A DNA stretch of 47,891 bases from Paenibacillus artemisiicola. Its GTDB lineage: Bacteria; Bacillota; Bacilli; Paenibacillales; Paenibacillaceae. This document shows, piece by piece, positions 9,202-15,826 of the stretch. A program made the translations under genes and the position numbers. The notes below the pieces were generated by a model, which was not told the DNA's origin, searched no databases, and worked only from the letters and a program-made list of their open reading frames with translations. The stretch is taken from assembly GCF_017652985.1 (NCBI RefSeq), contig NZ_JAGGDJ010000044.1, positions 1 to 47,891 of the forward strand, read 5' to 3'. Each line of letters starts with the position of its first letter. Position 1 is the stretch's first letter.

Positions 9202-9377
9202 CTTACCTAACACAACCTTCATATTTCATAATCTTTTCCTTCACTCGGTTAAGGATTAATCGCTTCAATAATTAGGCCTAAAATAAACGGCTTTCCCCGA
9301 ACGCAGGACCGAGCAAAAATTTCCCATATATATTGAGATTCGGTTAACGACTCGATGAACCGCTTTGATTTTTATCT

Positions 9378-9405
9378 TTTACCGATTGTTCTCATATGCT
9401 AAAAT
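9378..9405 (+). promoter_or_regulatory. Putative promoter of the TetR-type regulator gene
   Basis: TTTACC (9378-9383), a 16-base spacer and TAAAAT (9400-9405) with an upstream TGC extension form a plausible promoter 23 bases before the TetR start codon. Upstream, near 9342-9363, CGGTT and AACCG form a short interrupted dyad that could be an operator half-site pair; this is tentative. Confidence 0.5.
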
Positions 9406-9427
9406 CATGTCAAAGAGGGTGAACACG

Positions 9428-10009
9428 ATGGCAAGAAGCAAAGAATTCGACGAACACGACGTCCTGCTGAAAGCTATGCGCTTATTCTGGGAACAGGGGT
9501 ACGAAAAAACCTCGCTTCAGGACCTTGTTACGCATATGGGGATCCATCGCAGAAGCCTGTACGATACGTTCGGCGACAAGCACAGCCTCTTTGTGAAGGC
9601 GATGGAACAATACGACAAACAGACGAGCGCGGCGATCAAGGCGGAAGTCACCCGCGGCCGCACGTCGCAAGAAGCCATTCGCTTCTTCTTCGACTACCTG
9701 ATCGAGGTGAACGACGGCCGGCCGTTAGGCTGCTTATACGTGAATTCGGCGACCGAGCTGGCTCTAAGGGATCCGGAGGTAGGCGAGCTCACCAACGAAG
9801 GGTTCAAGAACGAAGAGCGATTCCTTGCCGATCTCATTCGAAAAGGTCAACAATCGGGCGAAATCCCGCTTGGCAAGGATGCCGATCAGCTTGCGGCAAG
9901 CCTGCAGGCCACCATGATCGGAATTCGGGTATTGGCCCGTACGTCCACGGATCGAAAGAAGCTGCATCGGCTGGCGGATGCTTCCGTCGCCATGCTTGAC
10001 GCGCCATGA
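9428..10009 (+). CDS. TetR/AcrR-family transcriptional regulator
   Basis: Encodes 193 residues. The start at 9428 is set by the AGAGGG site just upstream; the frame is open further 5' but overlaps the promoter. The N-terminal helix-turn-helix is at about 28-49 (SLQDLVTHMGIHRRSLYDTFGDK), followed by a helical ligand-binding and dimerisation domain whose end (MIGIRVLARTSTDRKKLHRLADASVAML) resembles the ComR/RutR-like subgroup. Such proteins usually repress adjacent, often divergent genes until a small ligand binds. The divergent cupin-hydrolase cluster is therefore the probable target. The ligand cannot be inferred. Confidence 0.9.
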   Translation: MARSKEFDEHDVLLKAMRLFWEQGYEKTSLQDLVTHMGIHRRSLYDTFGDKHSLFVKAMEQYDKQTSAAIKAEVTRGRTSQEAIRFFFDYLIEVNDGRPLGCLYVNSATELALRDPEVGELTNEGFKNEERFLADLIRKGQQSGEIPLGKDADQLAASLQATMIGIRVLARTSTDRKKLHRLADASVAMLDAP

Positions 10010-10058
10010 TTGCCGCATGCGGTTGACAGCCGTCAGGCTTGAAACCATGCGGAAGCGA

Positions 10059-10089
10059 AAAAGCCGCCCGGGTTGCCCGAGCGGCTTTT
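10059..10089. terminator. Bidirectional terminator between TetR and deacetylase genes
   Basis: A 14-bp stem with one mismatch (10059-10072 with 10076-10089) and a 3-base loop. T-runs flank both strands (four on plus, five on minus), as needed for convergent genes. Confidence 0.8.
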
Positions 10090-10176
10090 CGTCATGCGGC
10101 TGTCTTGGAGACGCCGGCAATGTCTTTTGATTTTGGGGCATCGCATTCTCACCGGGATGCCTTCATGCGAATGCTT

Positions 10177-10965
10177 TTATGCGTGCGCGAGCTTGCGTTC
10201 GAAATCTTCCAGCCCCATCCCGCCCGAGATGAACAGCCGCTTGAGCAGGTACGGGTTCTGGCCCGGATCGGTCCAGCCGTCGTCGAACGTAAAGGCGTAC
10301 GCGTAGCCGCTCTGCTTCACGAGCCGCATCGTCTCTTCGCTGCGCAGCCCGTACGGATACGCGATGGCGGTCACCTCGGTGCCGAGCTCGCGCTCGATGG
10401 CCGCCTTGGAGCCGGCGATTTCGTCGCGCTGCACGCTCGCCGTATGCAGCGGCAGGAACGGATGCGTGCGCGTGTGCGCCATGATGTCCCAGCCCGCGCT
10501 GCGCAGCGCCTTGACCTCGTCCCAGCTCACATACCCGGAGCCGCCGACCCAATTCGTCACGAGAAACTCCGTCGCCCGAAACCCGTATTCCTCGAGCACC
10601 GGCAGCGCCTCGGCGTAATTGTTCTTATAGCCGTCGTCGAACGTGATCAGGACTTCCTTGCCGCTCGCCTTCTCCTTGCCCGACAGGAGCGCCCCGAATT
10701 CCTTCAGATCGATGCTATGGTAGCCTTGGCCGCTCAGCCACGCCATCTCCTCGCGGAACCGCTCCGGCGAGACGACGTATTCGTTGCTTCCCCCGTTATC
10801 TGCGATCGAATGGTAGCACAGCACCGGAATGCCCGCCCCGGACGCCTCGGCCGACGCGAACGCGACCGTCCGCTTGAACTGCAGCAGCTGATCGGCCGTA
10901 ACGGCCAGCGAAACGGCCATGAACGCCAGCAAGGCGGTCATCGCCGCGACTTTTCGTTTCTTCAT
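10177..10965 (-). CDS. Secreted polysaccharide deacetylase (NodB domain)
   Basis: Encodes 262 residues starting at 10965, where GGGGGAG precedes the ATG; upstream frame extension runs into the MFS promoter region. Residues 1-25 form a signal peptide or membrane anchor. The NodB domain has VLCYHSI (about 48-54), the catalytic TFDDGY (108-113), the metal-binding HTRTHP (H164 and H168) and a later AYPYG motif. The family removes N-acetyl groups from chitin-like oligomers, peptidoglycan or poly-N-acetylglucosamine outside the cell. The CYHS plus AYPYG pattern resembles the PgaB/IcaB-like subgroup more than peptidoglycan deacetylases. It is a single gene with its own terminator. Confidence 0.9.
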   Translation of the reverse strand: MKKRKVAAMTALLAFMAVSLAVTADQLLQFKRTVAFASAEASGAGIPVLCYHSIADNGGSNEYVVSPERFREEMAWLSGQGYHSIDLKEFGALLSGKEKASGKEVLITFDDGYKNNYAEALPVLEEYGFRATEFLVTNWVGGSGYVSWDEVKALRSAGWDIMAHTRTHPFLPLHTASVQRDEIAGSKAAIERELGTEVTAIAYPYGLRSEETMRLVKQSGYAYAFTFDDGWTDPGQNPYLLKRLFISGGMGLEDFERKLAHA

Positions 10966-11130
10966 AGCCAACTCCCCCGCTGTCTGTGCCTTTTGCGTCC
11001 TTCTATCATACGACAGGCGCCGCGAACGGACCACTGCAACTTCATTCCTGATCCGGGCGCGGCTTCCGGAGGGGCTGCTGCGACGCGGTAAAGGGGCGAA
11101 AGCATGTTCCCTTCGCCGCGGACGACCGTG

Positions 11131-11136
11131 TATAAT
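11131..11136 (+). promoter_or_regulatory. -10 element of the MFS transporter gene
   Basis: A perfect TATAAT stands 46 bases upstream of the MFS start codon. The -35 region (about 11107-11113) is weak. Confidence 0.55.
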
Positions 11137-11182
11137 GGGGATGCCCAACCCACGAAAATCCGGCAACCAGAGGAAGTTGTAC

Positions 11183-12502
11183 ATGCGAATCCGCGATTGG
11201 GATACGAATTTGAAGCTCCGCCTCGGCGGAGAAACCGCGTTTAACGTCATCTTTTGGACGTTCTTTCCGTTCCTGTCCATTTATTTCACGAATGCGTTCG
11301 GCAAAGGCTGGACGGGCATGCTGCTCGTGCTCTCCCAGCTGCTGTCGGTTTTGGCCAATCTGATCGGCGGCTACTGCGCCGACCGGTTCGGCCGCAAGCG
11401 GATGATGGTGTTCGCCGCGAGCGGACAGGCCTTCGGCTACGCGCTGTTCGCCTGCGCGGCTTCGCCCTGGGTGAATCTGCACGCGCCGGCGTTCGCCGGC
11501 TTCACGCTGGCGAGCTTCTTCGGCGCCCTGTACTGGCCGGCGAGCCAGGCGATGGTCGCGGACGTCGTCGACGAGAAGCATCAGTCGAGCGTCTTCGCGA
11601 TCTTCTATACCGCCTCGAACATGGCCGTGGTCGTCGGTCCGCTGCTCGGGTCGTTCCTGTACAAGGACAACCCGTACGCCGTGCTCGCCGCGGCCGCGGT
11701 CATCTGCGCGGCGATCGCGCTCGTCATGCGCGGCCGGCTGAGCGAGACGCGGCCCGCGCACGTGGCGGACCGGTACAAGACCGCGTCCGGCGCGCCTTGG
11801 TACGCCGCGGTGACCGCCCAGCTGCGGGATTACCGGGTCATCGCCGCGGACCGCGTGTTCCTGCTGTTCAGCATCGCGGGCGTGCTGCTCGCGCAGACGT
11901 TCATGCAGCTCGACCTGCTGTTCCCGGTCTTCCTGAAGGAAACCGTGCCGCTGTCGACGCTCTTCTCGTACCGCGGCTGGGACCTGACGCTGACCGGCCA
12001 GCAGCTGTTCGGCCTCATCGTCTCCGAGAACGGCCTGTTCGTCGCCCTCTTCACGGTCATCGTGACGAAGTGGATGACGAAGTATCGCGACCGGATCGTG
12101 TTCATCGGCGGCGCGCTCTTCTACGCCCTCGGCATGATCATGTTCTGCAACATGTCGACGTTCTGGGGCTTCACGGCCGCGATCGCGGTGTTCACGCTGG
12201 CGGAGCTCATGTCGGCCGGCCCGCAGCAAGCGTTCGTCGCGCGCCTCGCGCCCGAGGAGATGCGGGGACAGTATTTCGCGGCGGCGAGCCTGCGCTTCAC
12301 CCTCGGCCGCACCATCGCGCCGATGTCCATCCCGCTCACGGGCATGCTCGGCTTCAAGTGGACGTTCGCCGCGCTGGCGCTGCTCGCCGTGCTGTCGGCC
12401 GTCATCTACAACGCCATGTTCAACAAGCTCGAGGAAGCGCCGCGCCGGCCCGAAGGGAAGCCGCGGCGGGCGAAGCCCAAGCCTGAGATCGACTTGAAAT
12501 AA
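11183..12502 (+). CDS. MFS transporter, drug-export-like
   Basis: Encodes 439 residues with about 12 hydrophobic segments. The start at 11183 follows AGAGGAAG at a suitable distance. MFS motif A is seen in the loop after the second membrane segment as GGYCADRFGRKRM (62-74). The overall pattern matches the DHA1 drug:proton antiporter branch (MdtG/YttB-like). A long basic C-terminal tail (EEAPRRPEGKPRRAKPKPE) lies in the cytoplasm. The substrate is not predictable. It is monocistronic, with a -10 element upstream and a hairpin downstream. Confidence 0.9.
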   Translation: MRIRDWDTNLKLRLGGETAFNVIFWTFFPFLSIYFTNAFGKGWTGMLLVLSQLLSVLANLIGGYCADRFGRKRMMVFAASGQAFGYALFACAASPWVNLHAPAFAGFTLASFFGALYWPASQAMVADVVDEKHQSSVFAIFYTASNMAVVVGPLLGSFLYKDNPYAVLAAAAVICAAIALVMRGRLSETRPAHVADRYKTASGAPWYAAVTAQLRDYRVIAADRVFLLFSIAGVLLAQTFMQLDLLFPVFLKETVPLSTLFSYRGWDLTLTGQQLFGLIVSENGLFVALFTVIVTKWMTKYRDRIVFIGGALFYALGMIMFCNMSTFWGFTAAIAVFTLAELMSAGPQQAFVARLAPEEMRGQYFAAASLRFTLGRTIAPMSIPLTGMLGFKWTFAALALLAVLSAVIYNAMFNKLEEAPRRPEGKPRRAKPKPEIDLK

Positions 12503-12513
12503 GCTGGGACCCT

Positions 12514-12553
12514 AACGGCCCGGATTCGCCTCATCAGGCGACTCCGGGCCGTT
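12514..12553 (+). terminator. Hairpin after the MFS gene
   Basis: An 11-bp outer stem (12514-12524 with 12543-12553) encloses a further 5-bp stem (12526-12530 with 12537-12541). It starts 11 bases after the stop codon but has no good T-run, so its strength as a terminator is uncertain. Confidence 0.6.
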
Positions 12554-12563
12554 GTCGCGCGCC

Positions 12564-12755
12564 GGACGTCGACGGGACAAGCGCATCTGGCGTCCTTGCC
12601 GCGGGTCGCGTCTCGCGGACGGCATTGGCGCCGCCGGCCTTTCTTGCCGCTGGCCTCATCTTGCGCAGTGCTTGGAAGCCGTCGGCCTTTCTTGGCGCGG
12701 GTCGCGTCTCATGGATGGCATCGTTGTCGTCGGCTATACTTGGCGCGGGCCGCGT
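12564..12755. repeat. Four imperfect 48-bp tandem repeats
   Basis: Units start at 12564, 12612, 12660 and 12708, each exactly 48 bases. Shared blocks include CTTTCTTGGCGCGGG and GTCGCGT. The period is a multiple of three, and on the minus strand the array is open as 16-residue units beginning T/M-RPA. That frame (12534-12791) begins with TTG and lacks a good ribosome binding site, so I do not call it a gene. Confidence 0.8.
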
Positions 12756-12841
12756 TTTCCGCCTGAGTCTCCCTCCGTGCTGACGGCGCAAGAGGCGCTC
12801 GCGGCGTCGCCGGGTCGGTACCGTCGTCGCGGCTCCTTCGT

Positions 12842-13402
12842 TTAAGGACGATCGTAATACGGTTCCGCTTGCTCCGTCTCCGTATAGACCGCGATGAGCA
12901 CGACCGCCGTGTCCTCGCCGATGTTGCGCACGAGATGCGGGATGCAGGCGTTCCAGCTGAAGGAGTCGCCTTCGCCGAACTCGGCCGCGTCCTCCCCCTG
13001 CCCGGCGTAAATCCGTCCCCGGACGACGAGATGCACTTCCTCGCCCTCATGCGCCCGCGGTTCCTCTCCCGTCGATCCGCCCGGCGGCAGCTCGACGAGC
13101 ATCATCCGCATGCTCTTCGCGGCGCCCAGGTGCTCGACCTTCAGCCGCTCCGGTCCGCTCGTCGTGATCTTACGGTCCCCCTTGCGGACGATCTGCATGC
13201 GTTCCTCCTTCTTCAGCAGCAAATACGCGAGCGGCACGCCCAGCGCGCCGGCGATGTTCTCGAGCGTCGCGATGGACGGGGACGTCTTATTCGTCTCGAC
13301 CTGGCTCATGAAGCCTTGGGACAGGCCGGTATCTTCGCAAATTTGCGCGATCGTGATGTTCTTGCGCTTCCGGATCGCCCGAATGTTCGTGCCGATGTCC
13401 AT
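12842..13402 (-). CDS. XRE-family regulator with C-terminal cupin domain
   Basis: Encodes 186 residues; GGAGGGGG lies upstream of the ATG. The N-terminal helix-turn-helix is at about 5-62 (core DTGLSQGFMSQVETNKTSPS). Residues 95-175 form a small-molecule-binding cupin (RAHEGEEVHLVVRGR and the second motif around NACIPHLVRNIGED). This HTH_3 plus cupin_2 design is typical of repressors that sense metabolites. It is divergent from the hydrolase/dioxygenase pair; two matching inverted sites (13420-13433 and 13518-13531) flank the shared promoter region, which fits control of both genes including itself. Confidence 0.92.
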   Translation of the reverse strand: MDIGTNIRAIRKRKNITIAQICEDTGLSQGFMSQVETNKTSPSIATLENIAGALGVPLAYLLLKKEERMQIVRKGDRKITTSGPERLKVEHLGAAKSMRMMLVELPPGGSTGEEPRAHEGEEVHLVVRGRIYAGQGEDAAEFGEGDSFSWNACIPHLVRNIGEDTAVVLIAVYTETEQAEPYYDRP

Positions 13403-13419
13403 GCGCGGACCCCCTCCTG

Positions 13420-13531
13420 AAATATTAGTGATACGTATGTTGTATTTATTTTATCAATTTTCTTGTTGACACGCCACCCTGTTCGGCAGTAAATTAGGGA
13501 TATAAATTTTATTTCGCTATCGCTAATATTT
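13420..13531. promoter_or_regulatory. Paired inverted operator-like sites in the divergent XRE/hydrolase region
   Basis: AAATATTAGTGATA (13420-13433) lies just upstream of the XRE ribosome binding site, and TATCGCTAATATTT (13518-13531) lies just upstream of the hydrolase ribosome binding site. The second is the reverse complement of the first at 13 of 14 positions. Their placement over the two leaders suggests binding by the XRE-cupin protein, possibly with a loop between them. This is inference from position and symmetry. Confidence 0.65.
13466..13495 (+). promoter_or_regulatory. Promoter of the hydrolase/dioxygenase pair
   Basis: A perfect TTGACA (13466-13471) is followed after 18 bases by TAAATT (13490-13495), 60 bases before the hydrolase start. 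The right-hand operator-like site lies downstream of it. Confidence 0.55.
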
Positions 13532-13555
13532 TATACACGGAAGGAGCGTATCTTT

Positions 13556-14230
13556 ATGAAGACGGCTTTTCATTACGACGTTCACCTGCCGCCGGGCCGC
13601 CTCGAGGGCCAGCGGTATCCCGTGATTTTCACCCTGCACGGCAAAGGGTCCAACGAACGCAACCTGTTCGGTCTCGTCGAGCCCCTGACCGACGCTTTCA
13701 TCGTGATCGGCATCCGCGGCAACCGCCTCCTCGGCAACGGATTTCAATATTACGACCTGAAGAGCCTCGGCAACCCGATCCGGGAGCAATTCGACCAAGC
13801 GATGGCGGAGCTGACGGCTTTCATCCGGTACGCGACGGAGACGTATCCGGTCGATCCGAAGCGGCGGTACGTGCTCGGCTTTAGCCAAGGCGCCATTCTG
13901 GCGATGTCCCTCGCCTTGACGATGGGCGACGAACTGAAGGGCATCGTCGCGCTGAACGGCTACGTGCCGGGCTTCGTGAAGACGGAGTACCCGTTGCGCA
14001 GCGTGGCGAACGTGTCCGCGTTCATCTCGCACGGCGAGTTCGACGGCGTGTTCCCGGTCGCCATCGGCCGCGAGAACGCCGACTATTTCGGCGGCTTGAC
14101 CGAACGTCTGACGTTCAAGACGTACCCGGCCGATCATGGCGTCACGCCGGAGAACCAGCGGGATTTCGCGGCATGGCTTCGCGCGGACGCCGAACGGACC
14201 ACTACCACTGAAGGAGCTGATGTACGATGA
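13556..14230 (+). CDS. Phospholipase/carboxylesterase-like alpha/beta hydrolase (MhqD-like)
   Basis: Encodes 224 residues with GGAAGGAG upstream. Catalytic elements are the oxyanion-hole motif FTLHGKGSN (25-33), nucleophile GFSQGA (serine 110), acid D163 in HGEFDGVFP and histidine 194 in PADHGV. It has no signal peptide. The length and motifs match the MhqD/YtpP-type carboxylesterases that in Bacillus are co-regulated with ring-cleaving dioxygenases during quinone stress. Here the next gene, overlapping by four bases (ATGA at 14227-14230), is an extradiol dioxygenase, which supports that link. The actual ester substrate is unknown. Confidence 0.88.
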   Translation: MKTAFHYDVHLPPGRLEGQRYPVIFTLHGKGSNERNLFGLVEPLTDAFIVIGIRGNRLLGNGFQYYDLKSLGNPIREQFDQAMAELTAFIRYATETYPVDPKRRYVLGFSQGAILAMSLALTMGDELKGIVALNGYVPGFVKTEYPLRSVANVSAFISHGEFDGVFPVAIGRENADYFGGLTERLTFKTYPADHGVTPENQRDFAAWLRADAERTTTTEGADVR

Positions 14231-15000
14231 TGCCCGCTTATTTCTTCGCGCACGGCGCGCCGTCCCTTGTGCTGGAGCGGCATGCCTACACCGATTTTCT
14301 CGGGGATTTCGCGGCCGGCCTGCCGAAGCCGAAGGCGATCGTCCTGTTTTCCGCCCACTGGGAGCACACGACGCAGACGGTCAGCACCGCCGACACGTAC
14401 GAGACGATCTACGATTTCTCGGGTTTTCCGGACGCGCTCTATCGCATCACCTACCCGGCCAAAGGAGACCGTAAGCTTAGCGAAGACATCCGCGCGTTGT
14501 TCGACAAGCACGGCATCCCGAGCCGCTTCGACGGCGAGCGCGGCCTGGATCACGGAGCGTGGGCCGTCCTGAAGCTGCTCTTCCCCGACGCCGGCGGCAT
14601 CCCGGTCGTGGCGCTGTCCGTGAACCGTCACCTGACCAACGGGGAGCAGTACCGCATCGGCAGCGCGCTGGCGGAACTCCGGGAGCAGGACGTGCTTATT
14701 ATCGGCAGCGGCGGCACCGTCCATAACCTGCGGCGGCTGAGCTGGGGCGCCGAGATCGCGGACGACTGGGCGCTGGCGTTCGACGCCTGGCTGCAGGAGA
14801 AGCTCGAAGCGTGGGACACCGCGGCGCTCTTCGATTACCGGAGCCAGGCGCCGTACGCCCTCGACGCCGTACCGACGAACGAGCATTTCATTCCGCTGCT
14901 CATCGCGATGGGCGCCGGCAGCCGGAATCGCACGGCCACCCTGCTGCATCGCAGCTACCAGCTGGGCAGCTTGAGCTTGAGCTGCTGGCAGTTTGATTGA
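14227..15000 (+). CDS. Class III extradiol ring-cleavage dioxygenase (LigB/DODA family)
   Basis: Encodes 257 residues. Conserved histidines are H9 (FFAHGAPSL), H44 (FSAHWE), H109 (LDHGAW), H166 (GTVHN) and H220 (TNEHF), as expected for the metal site and acid-base residues of 4,5-DOPA dioxygenase/YgiD-type enzymes. These enzymes open catechol rings with O2 in the cytoplasm. AAGGAG lies about 10 bases upstream and the start overlaps the hydrolase stop, so the pair is coupled. With the XRE-cupin regulator next door the likely job is removal of a catechol or quinone-derived compound; the compound is not identified. Confidence 0.9.
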   Translation: MMPAYFFAHGAPSLVLERHAYTDFLGDFAAGLPKPKAIVLFSAHWEHTTQTVSTADTYETIYDFSGFPDALYRITYPAKGDRKLSEDIRALFDKHGIPSRFDGERGLDHGAWAVLKLLFPDAGGIPVVALSVNRHLTNGEQYRIGSALAELREQDVLIIGSGGTVHNLRRLSWGAEIADDWALAFDAWLQEKLEAWDTAALFDYRSQAPYALDAVPTNEHFIPLLIAMGAGSRNRTATLLHRSYQLGSLSLSCWQFD

Positions 15001-15015
15001 GGGACGGACGGGCGC

Positions 15016-15101
15016 AGAGCTTGACGAGACGCAAAAGCTTGACGGGGCGAAGAGCTCGACGAGACGAGAAGCATGACGGGGCGAGAAGCATGACGGGGCG
15101 A
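15016..15101. repeat. Five 17-bp tandem repeats
   Basis: Units start at 15016 (18 bases), 15034, 15051, 15068 and 15085 and share AGC-TGACG-G-CGA; the last two are identical over 17 bases. They begin 16 bases after the dioxygenase stop codon and end before the terminator. Confidence 0.85.
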
Positions 15102-15174
15102 AGTTGCCGCCTCGGCATGCGAAGCGAAGCCGGTAGATCGTCGTAGCGATGCCGGCGAGCATTTAGGTAGTGCG

Positions 15175-15210
15175 AGACCCGCGATCCCCCATGGGATTGC
15201 GGGTCTTTTT
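15175..15210 (+). terminator. Terminator of the hydrolase/dioxygenase operon
   Basis: A 14-bp stem containing one G-T pair (15175-15188 with 15193-15206), a CCAT loop and a run of five T. It is 175 bases after the stop codon, with the 17-bp repeats between. Confidence 0.9.
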
Positions 15211-15229
15211 GGCACGCACGCTTCTCCTC

Positions 15230-15329
15230 GATGGCGCGACTCTGGCGACTATTCGCGCACGCGGCCCCACGATGACGCGACTTTTGCGACTATTTGCGCA
15301 CGCGGCTACCCGATAGCGCGACTTTGGCG
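15230..15329. repeat. 41-bp direct repeats (2.4 copies)
   Basis: Units begin at 15230, 15271 and 15312 with exact 41-base spacing. The core reads GCGACT-TGGCGACTATT and then GCGCACGCGGC; the third copy is cut after about 18 bases. Confidence 0.8.
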
Positions 15330-15503
15330 GACACCAGATCCGTTATTTGCGCAAAAACCCGTTTTCTGCGCTCCGATCGGACACACGTTCCGCTATTCAT
15401 CCTCCTAGCGACCCAATGAGGACTCCAACGAGCAAATAAGCGCTCCTGTGGCCGCGAAACGGGGAAATTGGGCTCTACAGCGAATATAACGGATCTCCTG
15501 TCC
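15329..15503. repeat. Dispersed GGACA-n5-TCCGTTAT motif, three copies
   Basis: Forward copies begin at 15329 and 15379 (the second with CGCTAT instead of CGTTAT); an inverted copy ends near 15503 (CGAATATAACGGATC then TCCTGTCC). The first and third copies match at about 19 of 23 positions as an inverted pair about 150 bases apart, so a transcript across them could fold into a large stem. No gene is present. Confidence 0.65.
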
Positions 15504-15518
15504 GCTCAGAGTCTGGGC

Positions 15519-15722
15519 TCAGCAGAAATCGGGGAGCAGCATGAAATCGTCACCTCGTGCATCTGAACTGGGCCTTACGGCGACGGCGAAATGTCGAAGC
15601 CCCCCGCGGGGCGCCCAGCGTCAGCGGAAATCGGGAAACGGCATGGTGCCGGATCCCCGAACGCCGGACATGCAGGCAGCAGCGAAAATATCGAGCCCAC
15701 CGCAGCCCCCCTCCCGGTAGCC
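15519..15722. repeat. Two diverged units of about 102 bp
   Basis: A unit starting near 15519 and another near 15621 share blocks such as TCAGC-GAAATCGGG, GCATG and GGCGAAA-TATCGA-type ends. They are clearly related but well diverged. The following histidine kinase start is at 15827; the bases from 15723 to 15826 hold a possible -10 (TACAAT at 15802-15807) and an AGAGGTG ribosome binding site. Confidence 0.6.
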
Positions 15723-15826
15723 GAGGAAGCAACTGTCTTGCCGCGGCCGACATTTTAGCCTTTTTTTCGAATTGGTTTATGAACCTTTTACGGTTGGATA
15801 CTACAATTGGAAGAGAGGTGAAGCCG

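Noticed and set aside
12534..12791. Small minus-strand gene over the 48-bp repeats
   Set aside because: TTG start without a suitable ribosome binding site and a product made only of repeat units; kept as a repeat.
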